From Drechslerella dactyloides (Eukaryota; Ascomycota; Orbiliomycetes; Orbiliales; Orbiliaceae), in contig JAGTWJ010000002.1 of the NCBI GenBank assembly GCA_020064725.1, positions 4,712,001 to 4,776,000 on the forward strand: DNA of 64,000 bases. The letters run 5' to 3'. This document shows, piece after piece, positions 45,571 through 58,364 of the stretch (positions are counted from its first letter, which is position 1; every line of letters begins with the position of its first letter). A model generated the notes under the pieces. The model saw only the letters and a list, made by a program, of their open reading frames with translations, did not search any database and was not told where the DNA came from. The translations under genes and the position numbers were made by a program.

Positions 45571-46850
45571 TTCGCCGGCGGGTCTCCGTTGCAGATTATA
45601 ATTATATCTTGGTAAGGTGCGGGCTGGGAGGAGGTCCTGCTTATTTCGGCCGCTCGACTTCCAGCCAAAAGCAACTTTTCGGTCTTTTCCCTGCCAGCGG
45701 AGAAAAACAAGAGTTCTGGAGAGAAGGACGGCAGAGAATCAGGGGACAGGAAGGGTATGGGTATGTATATATATATACGACGAGATTGAAACAGAATGAG
45801 CGTGGAAGGGAATGGGTATGACTATATCAAAACCTATCAACCAGACATCGTTCTGTTCGGGAAGTGGAGAGCTCAACGACCAGACAACACACACACACCG
45901 GAGCAGGCGAGGGTCCGGGAAAGTGGTATCAGGTCGGGGCGAGGAACGGCAGGAGGTTATAAGAGAGGAAGAGGAGGCGGCGGTCAGGCGGAGGAGGAGG
46001 AGGAGGAGGCGAGCAGTGGAGGCGAGATGGGAGGGATGGGTGAATGATGGGTGACGACGGAGAGGAGGAGGAGGAGGAGGAGAGGAAGAAGAGGAGGAGG
46101 AGGGGAGAGGGAGGCCTGGTTATGGCGAGCTTGGTTGCCTGCCCTGCAAGTAAGAGGTAACTTCTCCGCACTTTTCTTCGAATGGTTATTTGCCAACAAA
46201 TATTCGATCGGAAAGAGAGGGTATTCGTAGTTCCGTCAAATCGAACAAGCTCTCTCCGTAGGGCGCCCTAAGCGAGACGGTTTTTTCTTTCTTTTCTTCT
46301 TTCTTCGTTTTTCTCGAAGGCGGAGGGAGGTGAGGACGAGGACGAGGACGAGGAGAGGCGTGACGGGGCAGCCCAAGTCCGGGACGGTGGAAAACTCTTC
46401 CTGATAGAAGGACTGCGATATCTGTGATCCAAGACAGCGCCTTGACCGGTGAAGCGAGAGAGAGAGCGGAGAGAGAAGGAAGGAAGAGGAGGGAAGGAAA
46501 ACCGGTGAGAGAAGAACGGTTGGAAAGGGAAATGGTGTGGGTGGGTAGACCGCTATGCCCGCCGTCTGCTGGTCCTTCTTCGTCTTCTTCGTCTTCTCGT
46601 TCTTCTTCTTGTTCTTCTTCCGCACAAGAGCAGGAAAAGAGTGTGGAGAGACGGCGAGAGAAGCAAGTCCGAGTAACTCGAGCTGAGTGGCCAGTCCGAC
46701 CTGTCAATAGCTTCCTGTACACATAGCGCTGCATAAAGTGTGCGCTGGGAGGAGCAGTATTAGCGACCTCCTCCTCCTCGTCCTTCTCGTCCTTCTCGTC
46801 CTCCCGCTCCTCACTCGCTGACGACCGGCCTCGTCTCACGCCCTGCAATT
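45571..46850. other. Upstream region with purine/pyrimidine tracts
   Basis: Probable promoter and leader of the gene starting at 45570. On its sense strand it is very C/T-rich. An open frame of 220 codons on the minus strand (46186-46848) has no ATG at its start and encodes only low-complexity Glu/Lys and Ser/Leu runs, so I do not call it. Confidence 0.55.
46059..46114. repeat. 56-nt uninterrupted homopurine tract
   Basis: Every base from 46059 to 46114 on the plus strand is A or G, mostly (AGG)n. Less pure purine runs flank it at 45960-46020 and 46440-46500. Such tracts can form triplex structures. Here it lies about 500 bp upstream of a minus-strand gene. Confidence 0.85.
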
Positions 46851-49800
46851 GTGCCCGCCCACTATAATGGCAGCGCCGGTCACTTGGATCATGCCAGAGG
46901 ACGTTTGCTGGTTAGCTGGGCGGCCGTTGTGCTGTCTACATGTATCAACCACCCAATTTCGGCAAGGTGAGGTTGGCTTTTTGAGGAGCGCACCAAGGGT
47001 GACCAAGCCAGGAATGGTCCAGCTTGGTATTTGTGGGGGAGCAAACCCACGCCCGAAATCTTGGACTTGCGCCGCCGCGTGCAGGGTGGTCGCCAATGTC
47101 ATTCCTATTATCGCATGTATCTCTCCCCAAAGTGGAGTGACAAGGGGGCTCTCGCCCGGATGTAATGTACCTTGATCGCCAACTCCGATCTCGACCAGGC
47201 GAAGAGGCGAGACTGAGCACGGGTTCCGTTGGCCAGCATCCGATTGATCACGTCCGAGGGGACGGAGCCAGACCTCCGCCTGCTCGAACGTGCTCTCACG
47301 AGGCGTCAACTTTCCGTCCGTGATGCGACAGAGCACGACTGGACGGGCTTCGATCGAATCGACTAGCCCGTCGTGATCATGATGTGTTTGATAACGAAGC
47401 TCTGTCAGCCTGAGACTTCCTCGAACAGGGCCCGAGCTTTAGCCCTCTTGTCTCTTTTGTATACGCTACGTCCCCCCAGGCAGATAATACCCCGGGGCAA
47501 ATCGCAAACCGTTGCTGCGATCCAATGGTTGACTGCCACTCCAGCATATCACAGCTGTCAGGTCTGACAATGGAAGGCCCATGAGCGTCCGTCCAATGCC
47601 TGCGATCGCACGGTTTGGCACGTCTCATGGAAAGCAATCCGTTCATCAACTTGGAATTCATCAATGGCGTAGCCAATTCGATGCTCGAGCGTTTTTTTCT
47701 CGTCCTTCTTGGATGACAAACCCGCTGGAGGCGATCGGGTAACACCCAAAACGATATATCTCCGCTTTTAAGGGCAGTCCCTATTCTTCACGTCTCGATG
47801 AGGTTATCAGGCTTTCCCTCTGCGCGGGATTTCAAGGCACGCCCAGGGACCGGCGGACGGCTGTCTCAATGCGTGGTTCGCTGATCGAGATCCTATAGGC
47901 CCGATTCGAGTTGCTGGTCGACGTGGCGGTCTGTAAATAGTTGGCAGGGCCCTTGCCCCGGGTCCTTGGAGCCTGACAAAGCGAAGGGTCAGAGAAGGTT
48001 CCAAAAAATGAGGCGAGCCCGAGCTTAGACCTGCCTGCGAACCTGAAATTGGGCCATCAGCATGTTCCCTCCACCCCCTTCCGCACCTCGGGGCAAAAAA
48101 CAAAGAGTGTCAGGTGAACAAGAAAGCATACGGCCGCGCTCCCATTGGCCCCTCCACCGTTCTGGCTTTTCCCTTTTCATGAGCACCCGGTGGCTCCGTT
48201 ACATTTGCATTTGCATGAAGTTGCAGACAGGGGGGGCAGCTCTCTCGCTCCATCTCGCTCTCTCGTGAGAGGATGAGCTGCGGCTGGCACTGACTATCGG
48301 TGCTGCACCCCATTATCAGCCTAGCTGGATTGTTCAATTGCTAAGCCGAGGCGCCAGGATGATCATCATCGCGACGCCCTTCTTTCGCGTTTCAAGCAGG
48401 ACTCCAGACATGTAATGTAATGTCATGTACGTGTGTATTTCTGCCTGGCTGGTGTTCCGGCGGCCGAGGCATCCCGTCCTGTTCGTGTTTCACGAGCTGC
48501 TTCGACAATACGTAAGATGGCAGGATACCCGTCCGGATGCATGTCCAGCCAGCGAGTTATACGCTCCCGTGCTTCCGTGTAGCTTCCGTGTAGCTATGTA
48601 GCTACCTGCTTCCTGCTTCGCACTGCAGTTGCTTGAAGCTGCCTCTGCTTGCTTTCCGAGCTACCAGCTGCACAGCTCACGGTGTCTCAAGCTCTGACCT
48701 GCGGTCGTGCAGGTGCAGGACGCCTGCCTCAGTGGCGGGAGGTCCCCTACAGGACGCGTGAAGCTAGCTCGACAGCTGGTGAGTTAGCTGTTTCGGGCTT
48801 GGATTTGGCCATTTGGCCCGTTCTCAGGTACGGAAGCACAAAAAGGCCCGATGTTTCTGCCGGTGGAGAGCCAGCTAGCGACAGGCTGGAGAAGCCAGCC
48901 AGCCAGCCAGGCCGACGTACGAAGGTATGCAATGTTAGCTGGTGAGACGAGCATCGTTGCCCAAAGCATGCCGCATCGATCGAGAAGAGCGGCTGGCAGG
49001 AGATCGATTTGCAATTTGCTGCTTCCTGCAATATCAAGGTCGGGCCAGCAGCGTGGAATGTGAAGTTAACTTGGATTCGAAGACGGTCTAAGCCCGTCGT
49101 GGAGAGGCCAGCGAGGCGCGGCGATGGAAGGAAGAATGAGAAGCTGTCGTGGAGTCGCGGTTTGCCTGCCTGCTTGCCTGCTTTGCTTGCTTGCCTGGCT
49201 GTCTGTCTGAGAGATAGATCTCGCTTCCAATATGCGGGAGCGGGAAGGGCACGAAGCCGCCGACTAGCCAAAATAGAAACACCGGCCAGCAGCGATGATA
49301 CGAGAGACTGGGCCCCCGGCTGAGGGCCAGCCTCATCATCCGCTGCGAGGCTGCATTCCCCGGACTTTTTCTCCCTCCACAATGGAGGATTTGAGATTCC
49401 TGCGACCCTGCTATCCGGCTGCCAGCAGCGTCTCGACTCGTGCATGAGGCATATTCCGCCGTCAATCCAATTTGGTGCAGCACGTTCAAACGGGCAAACT
49501 GGCGCGGACTGCTTGCAACTGCCGCTTCCAGCAGGCTGTGCGACCAGCAGCCAGGCCATTGGTGCGGCGCAGGCTGGATATCCACGGCCCTCGTATACCA
49601 TCTACGTGGCTGCTCCACCGGCCACCGCCTTTTAAACCTGCTTTGCTCGTACGTGACCTGTACCGGGAAAAAGAAAGAAAGGGGTTTCCTGTGTCGGTCT
49701 CTGCTACCCGCTCGTCCGCTTTTGTATCGCAGTCGGAACGTATCGTCGCCCGCGATCCGTAGACCGGCCGACGAATGTGGAGTTCGGTAGGACAATTATA
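46851..49800. other. Gene-poor, several open but unrecognised frames
   Basis: Open minus-strand frames occur at 46836-47336 (166 codons, no ATG start), 48747-49601 (284 codons, ATG start) and 49088-49795 (235 codons, overlapping the last). None has a recognisable domain or credible splice structure, and the overlapping pair cannot both be real. Microsatellites include AGCC units at 48893-48911 and mixed TGCC/TTGC units at about 49165-49205. Confidence 0.5.
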
Positions 49801-52800
49801 TCATATACGAAGCATCGGGATACATTTCGGCTTCGACACATGTGCATGTTAATTATATTACCGAAATCAACTGTAACAATAGCGCATATTCTATATGCTA
49901 ATCCACTCGAGCAAGCAGCACTAAAGCCTGATAATAATGCAACTAGCTAATCAATTGCAATTGCAACTGCAGTACTGCGGGTCGCATTGCATAAGCCTGG
50001 ATATGTATTCATGGATCCGCACATATATGCGTGCATGTATGTATGTACTGTACTGTACAATTCACTCCGTGCCTCCCACCGGCTGTGCGTGCGTGCGCAT
50101 CAGCATCTCGCCACCGCTGCAGGGCCTCTTCGAGCTACGACACAGGGACGCATCGTGATGTATGTATGTACGGCCACTCTCACTGCATGATTTTCCTTGC
50201 GGAACTCTCCCATTCGCCAATTCAATCGGACTAATTTCCACGCTCAAGTCCATTATCTTAATTAACTTTTACTAACATTTTTCTTCCCAAGTCTTCTCCT
50301 TTCGAAGTTCTTCTGCCTAGCCAGCACGACGCATGCATGCAGGATGTCGACATCTAGCTGTAACCAAGTATCTCCTCTAGCTACGGTACATATATTGCAA
50401 TTGCATCCTTCGCCTTAATTCTGTTTCCCGCGCGTACAGCTGAGAACTCTACGAAGAAACGCTAGTACTGCTTGCAATATAATTATAGACCAATTGCAAT
50501 GCGATGTAGCGTGAATGCCATGTATTGTCATGTCCATAGGCGGACATACATTTCCTTCCCTCTCGTATGGACGTATGTTTCGTCCTTCATTCCTGATTTC
50601 CCGTCGCTCGCTTGCACCAGCTGGCAGCTCCCGATGGAATGCACCTACGTACACAGTACGTCCTCGAAGTATCTCGCGAGTGGATGTCAAAGACCCGCGC
50701 TGCGTGCGCGTGGGGGGCAAACCAACCTTACACGACTTGTGCATTGCATCTCAGGTCTGACGATGACGAGAATGATGCAATGAAAAATTTTCCACTGGTC
50801 GCGCGAGCGCCCCTTTTCCTTCGAATATTTTCCCTGCCTTTGTTCGTTCACTGCGCTCTCCCTTACCGCTTCCAAGGAACGGATCAATGAACTCGATGTT
50901 CTTTCATGACAGATAGTCAGACGTCCGGGACTCCTACATGCATACTGGCCTTTCCCCGCAAACATGATATCGGCATGCCGAGACTTCCGCCCACGTCTGT
51001 CCCATCCGTCACACAAAATCCCCACAAACCTGCAGATATTCATCCACCCATTGCACCAGTCTCGCGCTCGCGCTCTCCAGGCCCTGATATTATTAATATA
51101 TTAGCCTTTCGCAGCTAGATGGATTTCCAACGAACGTGTGCAATACATACACCTATATCACGCCGTTATTAATGGCTACACCAAAGGTAATTCGCTGCGC
51201 GACCGATCACTTGACAAATTGGAACCACCGTCAGCTACTAGCCAGCAGCGTCTTGTACTTTCCCGTCGTGGCCAAAGTAGATAAAGCTGTGAAGCTAAGG
51301 AGCAAAGCAGCTAGCGTGCGCACGTTTGAAGATGTGTATGTATAATGTACGGTGCGTGATAATGCAACTGTCAAACAGACACCTTTGACTGGTGGCGTAG
51401 AGTAGAGTATATGTATGGTATTCCAGCTCCTGTCCTTCGCAAGCTAAGCTAGCTAACTAAGGCCCTCCTGAAGCCTTCCATCCCCACTTCTTCGCGTGCT
51501 TGCTCTCGTCGTGTGATTCAACTGCGGGTCGCGAAGCTGTTCACACGCCGGAAGGTTTGAACGAACGCTTACCCATAAGGGGGTCGTCGTGCCTGAACGT
51601 GTCCAATCGACGACGGTCAGTAATGCGCGCAAAAAGCGGGTAGCCGTGGAGACGTAAGAGTAAACTAATCCTCTTTCTCGAAGCGGTAAACAAAGTGGTT
51701 GGGACTGATCGATCGATTGAATCGCGTACATACGTAGGTGGACTAAACACGTAACGTAACGTAACGTAACGTAACTACGTGCCGTCTTGTATTGTAAATC
51801 ATGGTATCAATTGTGGGTTTGGTTCGCTACGGGCTGCGAATTGATGGATTTACCAATTAAGGGTGGTTTCACAAGGAGATTATTGGACGGAAACGTATAA
51901 ATGGACAGATGGCAGCTAATGAGTGAATCAATATTTGCTGTCGACTGCTTCAATTGTAACCGGTATATACACTACGAAAGGTTTGCCTCTGAGAGGCGGG
52001 TGTCGCGGCTGGTCGTCGAAATATCAAAGGCGTTATATATGGGCTCGTGCTCCTAGCTTCTGCGAAGACCATCGATGGCAGCGATTGAGTAGAGCCACGC
52101 ACGGGCTCAGCAGGTCAAAGTGCAAGTGGGCCCCTCAATCGATCGATAGATGTAGATAGTAAACGTAAAACGTGGGATGGTCGATGAATTCCAGGATATT
52201 ATAACCTCGTCTCCGCATGTCCGGTTCTACGAGACAGTGACCTCAAATACTTGTAGACGTCGTCCAAGACAGGACGTGTCGATATCGCGATTGATGTGTC
52301 TCGTGATCGCGAATTCTATCGGTCAATGGGTCCAGTCCGCGAGACCAGTCCATGGATCCAGTCCGGCAGTGACGAGTCGAACATTGGCAAGTAAGCGCGT
52401 TAAGCCTCCCGTAATCGAACCAAGCCGGACAGATGCCGAACCGCAACTTCCTGCAGCCAGCATTCGAGATATCGCGTAGAGACCGGTTAGCGCCCTCATA
52501 TATCTGCTTCCATAAACCAGAATAACGTGAGCAGTAGCGACGACACAGCCGGCCCCTCCAGCAGCAACATCATATCCCGCTAGCACCAAGACTGTTGACC
52601 TGGCGAAAGGGAGTCTGCGAAGCCTATATACAAATTTTTAACCCGAGGCCGGCCAGCTGTCCAAGTCCTCGCATACAAGCCCAAACTGCCCGTTTTGGCG
52701 GGCTCGCCTCAGCTCAGACCCTCGTCAGGCTCGGCTTGGCCGGGCGGGCTCGCGAGCGTTCTAGCCGTCTATAGCCATTGTTGAAACAAAGCTTACGATT

Positions 52801-55800
52801 ATAAGTGTGATATCAGCCGACCGTATCTCCACCGATTTCGAAATCGAAAGATCGTATCAGCTCCGATATCGTGAAGAATGGGCCAGCCCCGCATCTGACC
52901 GGCCGACAGATAACCTTCACGTACGTCGATGCCATGCATGCGAATCCCTTACACATCGTCTACCGATAAGCTCGCCGGCCGGCCGACGCGACGGGCCACC
53001 CTACGTACGTGCTATATTAAGCTACGAGCTTCTCGGCGTACGTACGTATTGCCCTGCAGCTGACCTTGATCGAATCGAATCGAAAAAATAAAGCAGTGCA
53101 GTATCCTATAATATACAACTGTACACGTCAGACGTACGACGCAGGCAGGCAGGCCTGGCTCTCGCCTAGCTTGCTAGCTAGCTGAGTAAGTACCTAGGTA
53201 GCTGGGTATGTCAAGTAATATATGTACTGTACATACATGTACACAAATACACACATACCAGCAGCCATGCTGGCTGATGTTTGAAAAAACCGGTCAACCG
53301 CCACGCGACGTACGCTGGTATACACCGTTCGCGGAGGGCAGCGCTGGGAACACGGGTGTCGCGAGAGACAAATTGTTGACTCCCACCTGGCAATGCATGC
53401 CATATGTGCGGTGTGTATAGATATCTTTATTCGGCGAGGATGTGGTAATTATTTTCATCCTGTTGGCCGTGGGTGCCAGTGTGGATTGGGTGGTAACGTA
53501 GTCAGTTGGCTACTGATTCGGACGTTAGGCAGATTAGAACACACAAATGGATACTTCAGGATATATGTGATAGTATAGCGGAACAGGTATATTCGCAGGT
53601 CAATTGGGCTTTTGACTCACATATAGTGGCATTTATGCAATGCAGTGATGAGGAATTGGTGCGTGCATGTCGCATGTGGATGCGCGAGTGATTCCTTTCA
53701 TGTAGGTGACATATGGGATAGTGGATCGAATTCCAGTTGATGATACATCATATTGTGACGTGCATGACACGAGACATACATACGGACGGATAGATATCAT
53801 GTTGGTATTATAGTATATGGTATCCGTATATCGATTCGAGGATATCGATACACGTACGTCTGCGTTCTAATTTTTCGAAACCCTGATCTGCGCATGTACA
53901 TACGCCGACCTTGCATCCTATGTCGGTGCACGTCAGACCCTGAGTGCCAGCAGTGCATCGCTCTCGGTTTCGAGAAGACGCTTCGTTCTGTAACGTAGCA
54001 GATAGTAGGGGGTTGGCGCCTGACCCGCGGGACTCTTGCTCGCGCTATCCGTTCTAGAATATAGAATGAGCGGAGGGGATTTCGCGGAATTCGTAATTGA
54101 ATACTTTATCGCGATAGTTTAATGTCACATCACGCGACCGGTCATGTCATCCTATGCGCGATACGTATATATATATGTATATTTGCCATATATCTAGCCG
54201 TGGGGGATATGCTGGGCCGGAAAAAAGGACCGCCCTAATTTATCGTGGGTAGATGGTCCAAGCCCGGATCCCGTGATCGGAGCACCATATCGTGAGCGTG
54301 GGCGTAGCATATAGGGACGAATACGATAGCAGTCGACTATAAATGTTTGTTTATCGATTCAAACTCCTGTATGCAAGCCGTAGTGCGTATACCCTTACTC
54401 CCAGTTGCTGTATGTAGATGCTACGTCACGTGCCCATTTATTGTAGTTGTATCATGACTTGGACTGTATGTTACGGCTGGAGTAGACAGAACGCATCGCC
54501 GCGCTAGTTTTGTAGGCGAACACACGGTCCCATTGATCATCTGACCCGAAATATTATATCTCGATCGGATCCTCATAATAGAGTTCTAGATTGAAACAGT
54601 TAACGGCTTACCACTAGGGTAAGCAAAGACAATTCTGAAGAATACCCGGTAGCATTTGGCGCCTTGCGTCGAGTTTGGATCATTTGCTCGTACATTAATT
54701 GCTCTACAAAGGACAGCAGACTGGCTTCGCGAGACAAGCTCTACCTTCTAGATCAGTTTCACACAGAGTGGTACTATGGTTCACTAACTTATCGATATAT
54801 AAGACTAGTATAGTGCTGAGAAATATGAAGACGGGCTGGGAAATAGCGACGCATTTGTCAAGCATTAATTTCATGTAGTATGGTACGTCGGTCACGTTAA
54901 TACCTTATCAGAGACACAATGTGATGGGTCGAACCCGTATTGGTAGTTCAGCAGTTTTGGACTAGAGCTGCGCCTGGGGAAACGCGCGAGCTCACCGCGG
55001 CCGGGCCGAGCAGGCGACGGACTCCGGCTTCCGGAACACTTCCGGACATACACTGTGTCACCTCATCATCACCACCAGGACATGAGCTCACACTATTCAA
55101 CCCTGCATTTTCGATTCACCAAGATTATAGCGACAGGGAGCTGTACTATTACTCTGCGTCAAGAACTATATCTATGCGATGTGGTCTAGAAATTAAAGCA
55201 GAACTCGAGGACGACACTCTGCCGAGACAGGTGTTGTCGACGCCAAAATGCAACAGAGGCGGGCAAAATAGCACCGGCGGCCGGATGTCGGCCTGGACGG
55301 CTAGTTTCAGAAGAGTCGACTCACAAGCTTCGAATGCGGTCGGCCAGCCATGGTTGTTGGGCGGGCTAGCCAGGCGGCCCCAGATAAAAGTAGGCCGAGG
55401 CTCTCCTGCTTCCCCACCATCCCGAGCGCTGAGCTCCAACCAAATCGGCGACAGAGCCCATTAGTTTATAGTAATTTCGGGGTGGGCTGGGCCGAAACTG
55501 CATGTCTGGACGCCTGCACTGCCGTAGCAGCCCATCAATATATGCATATGACCATCTGCCTAGCTACGTCCCAGGCGAATGGTGGTCGAGTCGAGGTTGA
55601 CTCGACACGCCAGTGAGATCCTGTTGCTAGAGTTCGCCGTTCGCCAGCCGGACCAGCGGCGGCGCATGGCTGAGGTTGAAATTTTTTGTTCCTCGGCCAG
55701 GATCGATTACCAATGCCCACGCCGCCGCCGCCGACAAACGCCGACGTACCGAACAGGCACTGCGGTTATAAACTAAACTGTGCGGCTAGCTACCTGACAA

Positions 55801-56120
55801 ATGCAGAACCTCGAGCTCTCCCACGGTACCTTTCGCCATTATCAAACGGATCGCATAAAAAAGGGATACCTGGCATACTAGCAACAGAACAGAGCAGATT
55901 TCGAATCCTGACCCCAGGATCCGTCTGTGCCAAGACTGACAGAACGGCCCTTCGAAGCTTCTCGTTTGGCGTGGAGATAAATTTTCTGTCGCAGACTCGG
56001 GCTCTTTCGTTCTTCTGAAAACATCCTTCCCTCGTCCTCTGATCGATCTGATAGGGCGCTCCTGAGCCGTGGTCCGCCGCCAAGCTTGCACTTTTTCTGC
56101 ACGTTACTAAGCCGAGAAGG
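49801..56120. other. 6.3 kb gene-poor region
   Basis: No ATG-led frame of convincing size on either strand. Many small palindromes (TTAATTAA, GCTAGCTAGC, CGTACGTACG) and short microsatellites, including GCAG units near 53140, are scattered through it. A TGGCGCC motif near 54015 resembles a retroviral primer-binding site, but no LTR or gag-pol frame accompanies it. The right end is the PanB promoter. Confidence 0.6.
51749..51775. repeat. ACGTA pentanucleotide array
   Basis: Five tandem ACGTA units plus two bases. An imperfect array of the same unit lies at 746-768. It is not associated with a gene. Confidence 0.9.
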
Positions 56121-57560
56121 ATGTCCCTTGCAGCGCTGCGTCGCACAGGCTGCGCTGCCCGCCAGCTCCAGCGAACAGCCAGCAGTAATTTCGGTTTTCA
56201 GCGCGGGCTTCTGGCAGCGCACCAGCCACACCTCCCGCCCTCCCCCCGCCACAGCTCTCCTGCCCTTTCCTCTCCCCCGCCACAGCTGCACTTTGGCCGC
56301 AGCCATGCAAAATTCCACACGTCAACGCGGGCCGCCTCGGCGCACGCCCCGATGGCGCTGTCGGACTTGAGCACACGGAAGAAGGTGACGATAAACACCC
56401 TGCGCCGGATGTACGAGAAGGGCGAGAAGATCACAATGATCACGGCCCACGACTTCCCCAGCGGCCTGCTGGCGGACCAGGCTGGTATCGACGTCGTGCT
56501 GGTCGGTGACAGCCTTGCGATGGTCGGACTCGGGATGGAGGTATGAATATTACCCCAGCAAGACCGTGACCCTTAAATATATCAAGATGCATCTTATATG
56601 CATGGAAATACACTCCAGTGTGCATATATGTGCATCTCGATAGTGTTATTATATACCAGCTTACGCTGACCGATGCCTTGTCAACTGCAGGACACGAACC
56701 AGATATCCCTCGACGTGAGTAAATATATCTATGAAATCCTCCTACACCTCAATGATTTGTAATGCTGAGACTATCCTCCAGGACATGCTGCACCATTCTC
56801 GTGCCGTCGCCCGCGGCGTGCGCTCTGCCTTCCTCGTCGCCGACCTCCCCATGGGCTCCTACGAGCTCTCCCCCAAACAGGCCCTGCAATCCTCCATCTC
56901 GCTCGTCCAAAAGGGCCGCGCGACCTCCGTCAAGATTGAGGGAGGCAAGGAGATTGCACCCACCATATCTGCCATCACGACCATGGGCATCCCCGTCCTC
57001 GCCCACATAGGTCTCACCCCGCAGCGGCAAGGCAGCCTAGGCGGCTTCGTCGTGCAGTCCAAGACCGCTGCCGCCGCATCTAAGCTGCTGAGCGACGCGT
57101 TGGCCGTGCAGGATGCCGGTGCATGGGGAGTCGTGCTGGAGGCGGTGCCCGCTGATGTGGCAAGGCTGGTGACCGAGGCGCTGGATATCCCGACGATTGG
57201 AATCGGTGCCGGCGAGGGTACTAGCGGACAGGTGCTCGTGCAGATTGACATGCTTGGGAACTTCCCCTCGGGTCGGTTCCTGCCCAAATTTGTGAAAAAG
57301 TACGCCGACGTGTTCGAGGTCAGTCGGGCCGCCATCAACGAGTACAAAGGTAAGAATATATTTGACTTCCATCAATATCTAATTATTTAAATAGAATGCA
57401 TGCTGACGTATTTGTAGACGAGGTCAAGGCAGGCACATACCCGGCCGTGGAGCACACATACCCGGTGAAAGAACAAGAAGTCGTCGCCTTCAAGCAGATC
57501 ATCGAGCAACGAAAGTCCGAGATTGAGACCAGCAAACAGCGTCGACGAAGCTTCGAGTAG
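56121..57560 (+). CDS. panB: Ketopantoate hydroxymethyltransferase
   Basis: Makes ketopantoate from alpha-ketoisovalerate and 5,10-methylene-THF, the first committed step to pantothenate and CoA (yeast Ecm31). Exons 56121-56540, 56691-56714 (only 24 nt), 56782-57349 and 57418-57560 give 384 aa. Introns of 150, 67 and 68 bp are GT-AG. The Arg-rich, acid-free N terminus (MSLAALRRTGCAARQLQRTA) suggests mitochondrial import. All six key positions of E. coli PanB (D45, D84, K112, E114, H136, E181) are present as D130 in VGDSLAM, D169 in VADLPMGS, K199 and E201 in VKIEGG, H223 in HIGLTPQ and E268 in LEAVP, with nearly identical spacing. The usual DGQVLV loop reads SGQVLV here. It converges on the metallothionein-like gene. 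Confidence 0.96.
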
Positions 57561-58364
57561 ACAAGTATACTTGCAACGTTCCATATAAACCGCAAATCTG
57601 TCGACATTTACACATACATATATATTTTGCACGTTTCAGCAACCTTTCATCTACATACTTCGTTTGTTGGCGGCTCATGTTGATCGATATCCTCTGCATC
57701 TTTTATTGCTCTCTTTCACCCTCACTTTATCAAATATACCGGCGGCAGCGATGTTAGCATTTCACAATGTGGCGTTTAGATTTATAATCACATGTATGTC
57801 CTGGCTTCTGTTGGCATATTTTCTATGCATGCGCTCGCTTGAACATGTTGGCACTCGCGTGCCTTCATATAGATTTTCTGAATCACGTTTTCACATACGC
57901 ATGTATACCATTTATTTATCTGCATCCTTCATCATCCAGAAATTATATGATAAAAGTGCCTAAATTTACGTATTTACGTGGAAACCTTAGACGCGAAGGA
58001 AGCTAGTTTTCATTCGTAAGTAATATATGAGCACCGGTGAACGGCAGGTGGAAACATGCATTGATTCAGTTTACCTCCAGCCCCGAGCGACGCCAGTCCC
58101 ACCCATTCGCCTACCACGTTGATACCATGATTATAAGAAAAAAAGCATTGAAAAGGTTCAGTGAATAAGAAAAAAAAGTCGGCAATGAGTAACGGATATC
58201 CATCATCGAAGACGACAGTTTATTCGCGAATGGTGTCGTGCATTAGATGATGTCTGCCGATGTAAGAGATCGAAAGGCTGCAAACTCGCATGCACTGTCA
58301 GAACGGTACATACCACAATTGTTGTATTGGGGGGAAGATATTGTAATGCTTACATGTTGGCCGT
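57561..58364. other. Convergent spacer
   Basis: 804 bp between panB and the minus-strand metallothionein-like gene, expected to hold both 3' UTRs. A-runs occur at about 58138-58177. No gene is seen. Confidence 0.6.

Noticed and set aside
46186..46848. 220-codon minus-strand frame of Glu/Lys and Ser/Leu runs
   Set aside because: No ATG at the start and only low-complexity content. It fits a C/T-rich 5' leader read as protein.
46836..47336. 166-codon minus-strand frame plus a natural-looking peptide (SDVINRMLANGTRAQSRLF) in another frame ending before GTACAT
   Set aside because: It could be an exon of a lost gene, but the frames do not join through credible splice sites and no homologue is recognised.
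48747..49795. Two overlapping minus-strand frames of 284 and 235 codons
   Set aside because: They overlap in different frames, contain microsatellite-derived stretches and have no recognisable domain.
54010..54035. TGGCGCC-type sequence like a retroelement primer-binding site
   Set aside because: No flanking long terminal repeats and no gag-pol frame nearby. The match is short enough to be chance.
54925..54945. Gggtcgaaccc motif similar to a tRNA T-arm box B
   Set aside because: No matching A box, acceptor stem or anticodon arm at the right distance on either strand.
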